Below are positions 55,269 through 63,999 of a DNA stretch of 64,000 nucleotides, one piece after another. Location of the stretch: contig JAVBXK010000021.1 of assembly GCA_030824555.1 (NCBI GenBank), forward strand, positions 119,914-183,913, in the 5' to 3' direction. The translations under genes and the position numbers were made by a program. Each line of letters opens with the position of its first letter. Within the stretch, counting starts at the first letter, position 1. The notes under the pieces are model-generated. The model was not told the origin of the DNA. It saw only the letters and a list, made by a program, of their open reading frames with translations, and did not search any database. This DNA is from a bacterium (lineage in GTDB: Bacteria; Pseudomonadota; Gammaproteobacteria; Burkholderiales; Burkholderiaceae_C).

Positions 55269-56512
55269 CAACCCAACTTCAGCGTTTCGCCCATGGCCAG
55301 TGTTTCTTCCATGGGGGTGGGCAGGGCTGCTTTCAACGCGGCCAAGTAGGCATTGCGGGCGGTTTGCGTGATCAGGGTATCGCGCTGCAGCTCACGCAGC
55401 TTGTTCTCGGTGGCCACCACCATTTCAAGCTGTTGCTTGGCTTCGGGTGGCAGTTTGTCAATGTCGTATTCGCGGTCGTCGATTTTGATGGTGGCCATGT
55501 GCGGTTTCTCCAAATGATGGTTGTGTGGGTGAGTATGGTCATTAGGGGTGTTGGACACTTCCGGCATCCGTGCGCCACGATGGTGCCAATGTGCCAACTG
55601 CAAATTCGCATCTTGTACCGACTCAATCACTTTCAAGGTCCGCTGGGGCTGAAGGTGCCAGCGCTTGGTGCGGTACAGGTGGCAGTGGCGCAAAGCCTGC
55701 AGACGTCCCTGCTCAGGGGTGCTTGCCAGCAGGTGTTTGCTGTTCTTGAGTGCATGGCGAACCCGTTCAAACACCTCGGCTGACATCGGTGCCCCCCGCA
55801 GCACCGCTTCACTCGGTTCGAACCGCCCCGTGTGGGTCAAAGCCAGCATGTATTGGTTGCCACTGTGAACCTTGACCCTGCCGCCTGCCTTGCTGACATG
55901 AATCAACGGGCAATGCGGTGCCAGCGCAGGCAGCACATGGTTCGGGTAAACCTCGTCCTGCCAGTAGCGTGATGCAATCAAACCAAAATGCGCATAGTCA
56001 TTGATCGGGTGGAAGCCGGCTTGCTCAAACGGCAGGATTTCCACCTTCGGCTTGGTGGGCACCACCGTGTCATTGGACACATCCACATACAACGTGCCCA
56101 GCTGAAACGCATTCTGAAAATACTGCCCACGCAAGTCCCCCCACACCTGCCGAAACGCGCCGCCTGCACGCCTGAACGCGCTGAACGCCTTCTGCCCAAC
56201 ACAAGCATCCTTCGACAGCTTGGAGGCCTCAACCGCCTGCAAGCGCTTTTGCACCGCCAGCGCAATCTCCAGGCACTGTCCCAGCGGGTAGGGCTTGCCA
56301 TGCTTGGTCGGCTGCAAGCGCTCCAGCGCCGGGTCCAGCGCATTGCGCACCGACAGCAACCACGCCTCCAGCTCGCCCAGCACAGGCAACAGGTGCCGTT
56401 CGGTCAACGCCGCTTGGATCGCCCGATTGCGAATGCGAGGCTCATTGGGCAGCAAAGGCTTGAACAGCCTATCGGTGTTCAAACCTTGCCCCCTGCGATT
56501 GCTTGCTGCCAT
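55268..56512 (-). CDS. Unknown protein fused to a C-terminal DUF6447 domain
   Basis: This 414-residue protein has residues 1-335 that form an unrecognised soluble domain (KPYPLGQCLEIALAVQKRL, FRQVWGDLRGQYFQNAFQLG, DYAHFGLIASRYW) with several Trp and His. After a His-rich linker (NDHTHPHNHHLEKPH) comes a 76-residue DUF6447 domain starting MATIKIDDREYDIDKLPPEA. An internal Met and ribosome binding site precede DUF6447, so a short form may also be made. It lies 41 bases after the methyltransferase gene. Function unknown. Confidence 0.65.
   Translation of the reverse strand: MAASNRRGQGLNTDRLFKPLLPNEPRIRNRAIQAALTERHLLPVLGELEAWLLSVRNALDPALERLQPTKHGKPYPLGQCLEIALAVQKRLQAVEASKLSKDACVGQKAFSAFRRAGGAFRQVWGDLRGQYFQNAFQLGTLYVDVSNDTVVPTKPKVEILPFEQAGFHPINDYAHFGLIASRYWQDEVYPNHVLPALAPHCPLIHVSKAGGRVKVHSGNQYMLALTHTGRFEPSEAVLRGAPMSAEVFERVRHALKNSKHLLASTPEQGRLQALRHCHLYRTKRWHLQPQRTLKVIESVQDANLQLAHWHHRGARMPEVSNTPNDHTHPHNHHLEKPHMATIKIDDREYDIDKLPPEAKQQLEMVVATENKLRELQRDTLITQTARNAYLAALKAALPTPMEETLAMGETLKLG
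55496..55511 (-). promoter_or_regulatory. Internal ribosome binding site and start for DUF6447
   Basis: Reading the minus strand, GGAG (55511-55508) is followed after nine bases by ATG (55498-55496), in frame with the longer gene. This would yield a separate 76-residue DUF6447 protein, the usual size of that family. Confidence 0.5.
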
Positions 56513-56553
56513 TGCGCCACAACCCTGTCCAAGTCAATCATCAATCAGGGCTA

Positions 56554-58089
56554 TCAGGCGATTTGCAGTGCTTTGAGCACAGGCACCAACTTGTCGGCGA
56601 ACACCTGAGCCTGTACGTTCAGTTCTGCCAGGTTCTCTTCGGGTGTTTCAAGCTGCTTGCCCTCTTTGACAATCCGTTGGTTTTGGGCCGCCAGGATGTT
56701 CCATGTGAACTGTGCCCACTCGGCGGGTTGCTTCAAACCCTGTGAACGTGCCTGCAGGAACAACTGAGCAAAGCGATTCACGGTGACACCGCCGCCTGTC
56801 ACAGGGCTTGCCAGGTAACTGATCTCCATGTTGCTGCGTGATTTGCCTATCAGGTGCGCATTGAGTCTGTCGCAAGCCTTCTTTGACTTGTTGGCCGCCT
56901 GTTCGTCTTGTGCCAGTTGCACATGGCCTGCACCAGCCAATATCACGATGGCTTGGCTCATTTGCCCAAAACTGACACCCTTGTCTTTGACGGCCTGCTC
57001 AAGCTGGGCAAGCGACTTGATCTTGAAGTCGGCCAAGGCATCCAGAACAGGTGTGTAAACCTCTTCACTCATGTTGGCATCGCCCAGTGATGTGGTGACC
57101 TTCATCGGTACGTCGGCGCGTTGGGTGCTCAGCACGACACGAAGCTGGCGAAGGGCTTCGGTTTGGTCCAGTGCAGACAGCTTGCGTGCCCCTTTGACCC
57201 AAAAGTCCCGCCTGAACTGCTGGTTGACCATGTAGTCACGTACCGACTCGCGAAGCACGGCATCGGGTACCTCTTCAAGCAAGGCTCGTTGCTGAGCGTT
57301 CAGGTTGATGGCATCGACGTGATCGAGCAAATGGGCCGAACACGCATAACTGAGTTTTGCTGGCGACAGCCACTTGGCCATGTCCGCAAAGTACATCGGG
57401 TGCCAGTCGGCGTTGAAGTACTCATGGGCCAGGTAGTTGCGGTTTTGGCCCTTCAGGGTCTTAAGCCGCTCCGGTACTGACGTGTTGACACGCGAGAACA
57501 GCGGGTTGGTTTCCAGCAGCTTGTCGGCAAAACCCAATGCGCCTTCAATGCGGTTGACGATGCCTGAGCCATCTGCGCCCAGTGTCGTGGCGTGTTGCGT
57601 CAACAAATGGCGCATGGGTGCAAAGGTAGCCCAGCCGGGCAGGGTGTTGTAGCTGATGTACAGCACACCGCCCACTTTCAACTTGCGGCGTACAAAGTCA
57701 ACGATGACGGCGCGGTTGGCATCTGAAATCCAGCTCCAGATGCCGTGCAGGCCGATGTAGTCAAAGTCTGGCAGATCAGCTCGGCTGCAAAAGTCGGCAA
57801 ACGCATCGTCGTGCATCTGTGCGCCCGAGCCAGATGCGCGAGCAAGTTCTTGTGCAAACCCAGCCTGTGAAGGGTTGAAGTCTGTGCCATGCCATTGCAC
57901 AACTGAAGCTGCTGCGTGGATGTTGGCACTCATGCCTTGGCCAAAGCCCAGCTCACAGGCGGAGCCGACTTCAGGGGGAACCAGACCTGCGTCGAGGAAG
58001 GCCAGCTTCACGCGCAGTGGGTTGAGTTCGGTGTAGTAGCCAAAGGTGTAGCCGATGTCGGCCACGTAGCCAGCGGTCCAGTCAGACAT
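56554..58089 (-). CDS. SAM-dependent methyltransferase with methyltransferase regulatory domain
   Basis: This 511-residue protein has an N-terminal class I methyltransferase fold (ACELGFGQGMSANIHAAA is the SAM-binding loop; FDYIGLHGIWSWIS and GGVLYISYNTLPGW follow) and a central methyltransferase regulatory domain from about 220. The C-terminal 100 residues are helical. AGGAG lies eight bases before the ATG. The acceptor is unknown; a surface polypeptide or glycan is suggested by the upstream RTX gene. A strong terminator separates it from that gene. Confidence 0.82.
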   Translation of the reverse strand: MSDWTAGYVADIGYTFGYYTELNPLRVKLAFLDAGLVPPEVGSACELGFGQGMSANIHAAASVVQWHGTDFNPSQAGFAQELARASGSGAQMHDDAFADFCSRADLPDFDYIGLHGIWSWISDANRAVIVDFVRRKLKVGGVLYISYNTLPGWATFAPMRHLLTQHATTLGADGSGIVNRIEGALGFADKLLETNPLFSRVNTSVPERLKTLKGQNRNYLAHEYFNADWHPMYFADMAKWLSPAKLSYACSAHLLDHVDAINLNAQQRALLEEVPDAVLRESVRDYMVNQQFRRDFWVKGARKLSALDQTEALRQLRVVLSTQRADVPMKVTTSLGDANMSEEVYTPVLDALADFKIKSLAQLEQAVKDKGVSFGQMSQAIVILAGAGHVQLAQDEQAANKSKKACDRLNAHLIGKSRSNMEISYLASPVTGGGVTVNRFAQLFLQARSQGLKQPAEWAQFTWNILAAQNQRIVKEGKQLETPEENLAELNVQAQVFADKLVPVLKALQIA

Positions 58090-58177
58090 GTGAGGTGCTC
58101 CTGAAAGGGGAATGGGGGGGAAAAGTGGGTTGGCAGGGTTTTGTCTTGAAAGACGTTTGAGTCCAGCATCTTCCAAG

Positions 58178-58208
58178 AAAAAACCCCACCCCTGCGAAGG
58201 GATGGGGT
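58178..58208 (-). terminator. Rho-independent terminator of the RTX surface protein gene
   Basis: On the minus strand ACCCCATCCC, loop TTCGCA, GGGGTGGGG and then TTTTTT form a classical terminator. It lies about 60 bases past the stop of the large gene and just before the methyltransferase gene. Confidence 0.85.
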
Positions 58209-58229
58209 CCATTTGGTTTGACTAAGCAA

Positions 58230-58249
58230 CCTGCACCCGAGAGTGCAGG
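58230..58249 (-). terminator. Accessory hairpin before the terminator
   Basis: CCTGCAC and GTGCAGG form a perfect 7-bp stem with a six-base loop between the stop codon and the main terminator. It may protect the 3' end of a very abundant mRNA. Confidence 0.5.
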
Positions 58250-58264
58250 CTGTGTGTCAAATCA

Positions 58265-61200
58265 TCAGGCCACCAAGAAGGCAGCGTTGGTCAGTGTGGT
58301 CACGCCGGTCAGGGTGATCACGCTGTCTGCAACGCCGTCGCTGTTGACGTCGAGGTACACGTTGCCAGTTGTCGAATCCAGTGCAACAGCAATGGTGTCG
58401 GTGGTGGCATCGCCCACGTTTTGCAGAGAGATGGTGGCAGCAGACTCGGTGGCAACCACTGCAACGCTCACTTTGGTGATGGCACCAGCGATGAACGAAC
58501 GCAGGTCGATCACGTCACCTGTGAAGGATGTTGCAGAAGCGATGGCAGCACCCGTACCAGCAGCGCCGGATGTACCGTTGCCGAAGGTGTTGGCGGTGAA
58601 GTCAGTGATGACGTCTTTGTTAGCCAGTGTGGACTCGGAAGCAGCGGTCAGCACCACACGGTCGTTACCAGCACCGGTGGTGATGGTGTCGGCCTTGGCG
58701 CCGCCGGTGATGACGTCGTTGCCTGCGCCTGCGTCGATCACGTCTTTACCAGCAGAGCCAGTAATCGTGTCACCGCCTTCGCCTGTGGTCACAGTGCCTG
58801 CAGTTGCGCCAGTAGCCAGGAACGTTGCATCGTTGATGGATGCCACGCTGATGACGTCAGCGCCGTTACCTGTGGTCACCGTCACGGCCTTGTTGTTCAC
58901 AACGGACGAGAAGGTCACGGCACCGGTTGTAGCGATCTGAGTTGCAGTGGCACCAGCAGCGTTACCAACAGACACCACGCCAACAGCATCCAGAGAAGTG
59001 ACAGCAGTCAGGGTGGAGCCTGTGAAGTCAACACCGTGGTTACCCGTCACCTTGATGGCGGTAGCGTTGGCAGCGTTCAGCATGATGGTGCTGGCTGCTG
59101 CTGGGTTGGTCAGCGTGGTGGTGTCGCTGGAGCTGTCAGTTGCTTCAATGTTGATGGTCTCAACGTTGGCAACAGTCAGCGCAGCGGTGTTCACCAGGTT
59201 GGCTGTACCGTTCAGCTTGATGTTGAACACGTCAGCTGTACCGGTGGAGTTGGCCAATGTCACGCTGGATGCACCAGAAACGACGCCGGTCAGTTCCAAA
59301 GTACCGGCTGCACCGTAACCAGTGATGTTCAGTGTGCCGCCTGCTGCTGCGCCCACGCCACCGTCGAGTGTGACTGCTACAGGAGCCGTGGCTGCTCCTA
59401 CGTTTGCTGTTGTAGGCACGAGGTCAGCTGGGTTAGTGCCAGCGGCTGTAGACGTGAATGTCACAGCGCTGCCCACAGCGGCACCAGCCGTGTAGCCAGC
59501 ATAAGCACCAGTGACCGTGGCCGCGCCAGTTGTCACGCCAGCAGCAAACGCTGTTGCTACTTGCGCAGCAGTCAGGCCTGCGCCTGTTGCAGTAACGGTC
59601 AAGCCTGCGACGGTAGCAGATTGACCTGCCAACAGCGCATTGAAGGTCACTGCAGCGGTTTCAGTTGCTGCAGCCACACCTTGCGTGGTCACCACGGTAG
59701 GCTGGTTGCCTGTGGATGACACACCGATGTCGGTGACGGGGGCGCCAACAGTGTCGCTTGTGAAGGTCACAGCGTTGCCGGTTGCTACACCAGGAGTGAA
59801 GCCAGCCAGACCTGCGCTGTTAACAGTCAATACGCCAGCAATGTTTACACCAGCGCTAGACATGGCTGTTGCCACTTGAGCTGCAGTCACCACGCCGTTG
59901 AAGCCTTGAGTAACCGTCACTGCACCCTTGGCAGCGCCGCCGCCAGAAGATGCCAAGTCAGCGACGTTGGTGAAGGTTGTGCCTGACGTGAACACGATAG
60001 TGTCGGCAGCACCGACACCAGTGTAGCCAGTGATACCTGTGCTACCTGTCACAACCAAGTCGGGGTTTTGGGAAATGCCGGTTTTGAAAGTCTGTGCAAG
60101 ATCGATAGCAGACGCAGCGGCAGCCGTAGATGTAACTGTCATGCCGCCGATGGTCAATGCATTACCGGCACCTGCAGCCAAAGCTGTGAAGACAATAGAT
60201 GCAGACTCAGTCACGGCAGCAGCAGCGGTCACGGTCTTGCCAGCAGCGGAAGCTACTTCACCAGCGTTCAGGCTGCCGAAGGTCACCAAAGAAGACTCGG
60301 TCACAGCAACTGCGCCTTGCGTGATCACAGCAGAAGGAGCCGTGGGTGCAGCAACGTTGGTCACGCTAGGTGCAACGTTTTCGAAGTTCGTCACGTTACC
60401 AGCAGTGGTTGCTGTGAACGTCACGACAGCGCCTGCGGGTGCAGAGGCAGTGAAGCCAGACAGTGCGCCAGTCACGGTTGCGCCAGCAACTGCTGTGCCG
60501 CTGAATGCGGTTGCAACTTGTGTATTTGACAAGTCAGCAGTAGCAGTCACGGTCACGCCACCAGCCGTTGCCGTTTGGCCGATCTTCAATGCGGAGAACG
60601 TTACAGCAGAGGTTTCTGACGAACCTGCGGTACCACCGGATGTACCAGCACTGACGACGTAGTTGATGTCATCAATGTTGGCCAGTTGCACGGTTGCCGT
60701 ATTGGTGGTGGTCACTGCGTCGATCTTGACCTTTTCGAAGTTGGAAATACCTGCTTCGAATGTCGTTGTTGCAGAGACGGTGGTTGCGTCAGCGAAAGTC
60801 ATGGACAGCGTGTCCGTACCGTCGCCAGCGTCGACGGAGCCGCCTGTACCGACTGCGCCGGTCATGGTGACGGTATCGTCGCCTGCGCCGGTTGCAATGG
60901 CTTTGGTGTTGCCAGTTGTCACGCTCACGCTGTCTTTGCCGGTGCCGCCTGTGAAAGCAACGCCAGTACCCAGTGCGGGAGTGATGGTCACGCCGCCGGT
61001 GTTGCCAGAAGCGTCAACAGAAGCCAGCTTTGTAGGAGCGGTCAGAGCTGCGATGGTCACTGCACCTGCGCCTGTGACGGCCAAGCTGGTGGCTACAGAG
61101 GCTTGGATGTCAGTGATGGTTGCAGATGTGGTCACACCGGTGGTGGTGGTGGCTGCTACGTCGAGCGACACGCTGGTTGCTTTGGCAGCGGCCAGTGTGA

Positions 61201-62326
61201 TGCCGGTTGTTTGTGCACCGGAAGATTTGATAGCCAGGGTGGTGGCTTCTGCATCGGTCAACGTACCGCCAGTCACGCCGTCCAGGCTCACGGTCATGGT
61301 GCGGGTGGCTGCAGCTGCAGCTACCGTGGCGCCGAAACCGGTTGACTTCAGTGACACAGCGGTCAAGGCGTCAGAGGTGAGTGTCGCGTTTGCAGTGTTG
61401 CCAATCAGGTTGACCGTGGCCAGCTTGTCTGTTGTCGCAGCGCTGTCTGTGACAGTGGGTGTTGTACCGGCCTTGGTGATCGTCACGGTTGTGACGTTAC
61501 CCTTGGTCGTGAGGTCTACGTCAGCAGCTGTGCCTTGGGTGACGGTGACTGCCGTCATGCCGGTGGCAGCTGAGACGTCAGCGGTTACGGTGCCGTTAGC
61601 GTTCTTGATGACCAGGTTTTCAACAGCTGTCAGGCTGGCTGCAGGCAGTGCGTAATTTGCAGTTGCCAGTTGAGTAACTGTCAGTGTATCGGTGCCTGCG
61701 CCGCCATTGATGACGTCAAACACGCCCAGAGTGGGTGTGTCGTAGGCAGAGGTGGTGGTGTTGAACGCCAGGTCGCCAACGATGGTGTCGTCACCGGTGC
61801 CGCCGGTAATGTTGTCCACACCTGCAGTGAGCGTGAAGGTTTGACCTTGGTTGGAAACAACAGTGAAATCACCCACTTGAGTGGATGTGTTGGCTGCGTT
61901 GGAGGAGTAGATGAAGGCTTGCGATGCTTCATTGTTCCAAGCAATGGCTTGGGTGCCGTAGTTGGTGTCGCCTTCGAGGCCAGCCAGGATGGAGCCCAAT
62001 TGCAGTGCAATGATGCCCACGTTGCCAATGCCGTTTGCCGTGATGTAGTCGGCCAACGCAGTTTCCAGGGCTGCGTTGGGCAGCAGGTTCAGGTTGGTCA
62101 TCAGCAGTGTAGACAGCTGAGCGGCGGTTTGGTTTGCGTATGCGGTACCAAAGTTCTTTGCGAACAGGTTGTAGCTGTTTACTTGGGTTGCGTCTGCGCC
62201 AGCGGCCAGCAGCGTGGTTGCGTTGGCAACTTGGTTGTCATACACCGCCTTGACGGGTGATGAGTTGGTGAATGCGCGGTTCAGGTACGTGACAGCGGCT
62301 TGAGCGCCAAAAATTTGAGCAGGCAT
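58265..62326 (-). CDS. Large RTX-type surface-layer-like protein
   Basis: This 1353-residue protein is dominated by Ala, Thr, Val and Gly, very poor in Lys and Arg, with no Cys seen. The helical N-terminus (1-150; TYLNRAFTNSSPVKAVYDNQV) lacks a Sec signal. The body has beta-strand repeats. Near the C-terminus are RTX calcium-binding nonapeptides (GEGGDTITGSAGKDVIDAG and following, about 1180-1220), then a terminal region ending TLTNAAFLVA, as in type I-secreted S-layer proteins. AGGAGA precedes ATG 62326. High-level expression is suggested by the strong terminator. The secretion route is inferred; no type I exporter gene is in the window. Confidence 0.8.
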   Translation of the reverse strand: MPAQIFGAQAAVTYLNRAFTNSSPVKAVYDNQVANATTLLAAGADATQVNSYNLFAKNFGTAYANQTAAQLSTLLMTNLNLLPNAALETALADYITANGIGNVGIIALQLGSILAGLEGDTNYGTQAIAWNNEASQAFIYSSNAANTSTQVGDFTVVSNQGQTFTLTAGVDNITGGTGDDTIVGDLAFNTTTSAYDTPTLGVFDVINGGAGTDTLTVTQLATANYALPAASLTAVENLVIKNANGTVTADVSAATGMTAVTVTQGTAADVDLTTKGNVTTVTITKAGTTPTVTDSAATTDKLATVNLIGNTANATLTSDALTAVSLKSTGFGATVAAAAATRTMTVSLDGVTGGTLTDAEATTLAIKSSGAQTTGITLAAAKATSVSLDVAATTTTGVTTSATITDIQASVATSLAVTGAGAVTIAALTAPTKLASVDASGNTGGVTITPALGTGVAFTGGTGKDSVSVTTGNTKAIATGAGDDTVTMTGAVGTGGSVDAGDGTDTLSMTFADATTVSATTTFEAGISNFEKVKIDAVTTTNTATVQLANIDDINYVVSAGTSGGTAGSSETSAVTFSALKIGQTATAGGVTVTATADLSNTQVATAFSGTAVAGATVTGALSGFTASAPAGAVVTFTATTAGNVTNFENVAPSVTNVAAPTAPSAVITQGAVAVTESSLVTFGSLNAGEVASAAGKTVTAAAAVTESASIVFTALAAGAGNALTIGGMTVTSTAAAASAIDLAQTFKTGISQNPDLVVTGSTGITGYTGVGAADTIVFTSGTTFTNVADLASSGGGAAKGAVTVTQGFNGVVTAAQVATAMSSAGVNIAGVLTVNSAGLAGFTPGVATGNAVTFTSDTVGAPVTDIGVSSTGNQPTVVTTQGVAAATETAAVTFNALLAGQSATVAGLTVTATGAGLTAAQVATAFAAGVTTGAATVTGAYAGYTAGAAVGSAVTFTSTAAGTNPADLVPTTANVGAATAPVAVTLDGGVGAAAGGTLNITGYGAAGTLELTGVVSGASSVTLANSTGTADVFNIKLNGTANLVNTAALTVANVETINIEATDSSSDTTTLTNPAAASTIMLNAANATAIKVTGNHGVDFTGSTLTAVTSLDAVGVVSVGNAAGATATQIATTGAVTFSSVVNNKAVTVTTGNGADVISVASINDATFLATGATAGTVTTGEGGDTITGSAGKDVIDAGAGNDVITGGAKADTITTGAGNDRVVLTAASESTLANKDVITDFTANTFGNGTSGAAGTGAAIASATSFTGDVIDLRSFIAGAITKVSVAVVATESAATISLQNVGDATTDTIAVALDSTTGNVYLDVNSDGVADSVITLTGVTTLTNAAFLVA
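59380..60640. repeat. Internal repeats of the RTX surface protein
   Basis: At least three related segments of about 90-110 residues share ET(S/A)AVTF(S/N)AL, GQ(T/S)AT, VTVTA, QVATAF, a TVTGA(L/Y)xGxTA core and VTFT. Clear starts are ETSAVTFSALKIG, TESLVTFGSLNAG-like (ESSLVTFGSLNAG) and ETAAVTFNALLAG. Boundaries are approximate. Confidence 0.55.
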
Positions 62327-62359
62327 TTGATCTCCTAGACTGCGGTGATGAAAAAAGGC

Positions 62360-62373
62360 AACTAACGTTAGTT
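62360..62373. promoter_or_regulatory. Palindrome in the leader of the RTX surface protein gene
   Basis: AACTAACGTTAGTT is a perfect 14-bp palindrome 34 bases upstream of the start codon. It may be an operator or a 5' mRNA hairpin. The 245-base upstream gap has no gene. Confidence 0.45.
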
Positions 62374-62571
62374 CAGCCAGTGGCTGCATCGATTGGGTCG
62401 ATATCCAAAACTGTTTTCACAGGCTTTTTTACCAACTTGGCGGCAAGTGTAGCGTCTTGCCGATTTGAAAGGTGGTGATGCGCATCACACGTTGTTTCAG
62501 AACGTATGCCATTCGTTATGTTGTGGCAAAGTCGCAACGATTGCAGTTTGGGTGGCTTGGTTTGGTGGTGT

Positions 62572-63999
62572 TTACCACTGCTTGCGCACAGCCGCGTATA
62601 CGCTGGCGCTATGTATTTTGAACAGGGCAAGGTTGGCTTGTTGGCCATACATCTCAACGCCCACGGTGGCGTACAGGCCAGGGCTCCAGTGTTGCAGCGG
62701 TATGAAGCGTTCCAGCCGCAGCAGGCCGCGGGTGGTGTGGCGCGTCAGGTTGTTGCCCAGCAGGGGGCTGTAGCCCTCGGCATCTTGTGTGTGCAGCAGC
62801 TCGGCTTCGGCCACCCACAGGGGCCAGCGTACGGTGGCGCGCAGTGCGCCCGAGCGTTGTGCACCGCCTGGGCGGCTGGTTTGGGTGGGGTGGTCAACCC
62901 CATGCCGGGCGCTGATGTGCCAGCTTTGTGGCAACCAGTTGGGTGGGGGCGTGGTTGTGCTGGTGTGCAGGTTGCACCCCCAGCTGGCCACCAGCCCGCC
63001 GTAGTTGCCAGACAGCACCTGGTTGTTTAACAGGCGGCGGGTTTGCCATTCGGCCCCCAGGCGGGGTTGGCAACGCGCATTGGGCTGCCAGGCCCAACCG
63101 GTGGCCAGGGCGGTGGTGTGGTAGCGGGTGCCACCTTGGGTGTGCAGGTTGGTCAGCCCCAGGCTGGCCCACAGGCCGTTTTCGGTTTGGGGGCCTGGCT
63201 GTGTGTCAAGCAGCAGTTCAGCTTGTGTGGTGTTGGCGCTGGGCACGCTGGGGCTGTTGCGTTGTTGCAGGGCCAGGGCCACGTCAGTGCGGCGGCCGTT
63301 GGTTTGTGTGTGGGTGGCTTCCAGGCGCACATCGGCCCGCTGGTAGCTGCCTGGGCGCGGTTGGTTGGCGGCGTCAAGTGGCAAGGTGGCGTCGCCGCCG
63401 GGCAAGGTGAGTGTGAGTGTGCTGAGGCGTGGGGCGCCCAGCAGGTTGTTGTCGTACCCCACGCGCAGGCCTGCGCTGTGGCGCTGTGTCCAGCCCACTG
63501 CGCTGCTCATGAGGGGCAGCGGGGCTTCGGCCATGCGCACCTGGGCGGCCTGCAGGTCGCGGCGCTGGGGTTCGGGTATGTCGGGCCGGGTAGACAACTG
63601 GGCCAGCAGTTGCACGGCGCTGGGCAGGTCGCCATTGCCAGCCAGGGCAATGGCGTAGGCAAATGCAGCGCCTTGGTGCTGGGGGGCCAGCAGCAGGGCG
63701 CGTTCAAGGTGGTCGGCGGCTTCGGCGTAGCGGCCCTGCTCGTTCAGGCGCTGGCCCAGGTGGGCCAGCCAGTCGGGTTGCAACTGGCAGGTGGGCACGT
63801 TTTGCAGCAGTTGTTCCAGGCTGTGTGCTTGGGCTTGTGGGCCGCAGACGCTGGTTGGCCCCTGGGTGGGGGGGGCAGCCGTGCCGGGGAGGGCGTCGGC
63901 CTGGGCAACACCTGGTGCCAGCAGGCCCCACAACATGCCAACCAGTGCAGCCTGTGCCATTGCCTGTGTGGCAGATGGCTGGGCGGTACGGCGGGTCAT
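62572..63999 (-). CDS. TPR plus outer-membrane beta-barrel protein (Slam/DUF560-like layout)
   Basis: This 475-residue protein has a leader ending near GVAQA (the first Met is at the window edge, so the start may lie further upstream). A TPR region follows (about 74-145; LNEQGRYAEAADHLERALLLAP). From about 165 to the end are amphipathic strands typical of a barrel, ending AAVRKQW with the C-terminal aromatic residue used by barrel assembly. A TPR domain before a C-terminal barrel is the layout of surface lipoprotein assembly modulators. It lies 245 bases upstream of the RTX gene on the same strand and may help export or display it. Family assignment is tentative. Confidence 0.65.
   Translation of the reverse strand: MTRRTAQPSATQAMAQAALVGMLWGLLAPGVAQADALPGTAAPPTQGPTSVCGPQAQAHSLEQLLQNVPTCQLQPDWLAHLGQRLNEQGRYAEAADHLERALLLAPQHQGAAFAYAIALAGNGDLPSAVQLLAQLSTRPDIPEPQRRDLQAAQVRMAEAPLPLMSSAVGWTQRHSAGLRVGYDNNLLGAPRLSTLTLTLPGGDATLPLDAANQPRPGSYQRADVRLEATHTQTNGRRTDVALALQQRNSPSVPSANTTQAELLLDTQPGPQTENGLWASLGLTNLHTQGGTRYHTTALATGWAWQPNARCQPRLGAEWQTRRLLNNQVLSGNYGGLVASWGCNLHTSTTTPPPNWLPQSWHISARHGVDHPTQTSRPGGAQRSGALRATVRWPLWVAEAELLHTQDAEGYSPLLGNNLTRHTTRGLLRLERFIPLQHWSPGLYATVGVEMYGQQANLALFKIHSASVYAAVRKQW

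Noticed and set aside
58421..59719. Cys-rich plus-strand open frame of 432 codons opposite the RTX gene
   Set aside because: It is a by-product of Ala/Thr/Val codons read in reverse; the Cys/Ser/Gly composition follows from that and no start signal is present.
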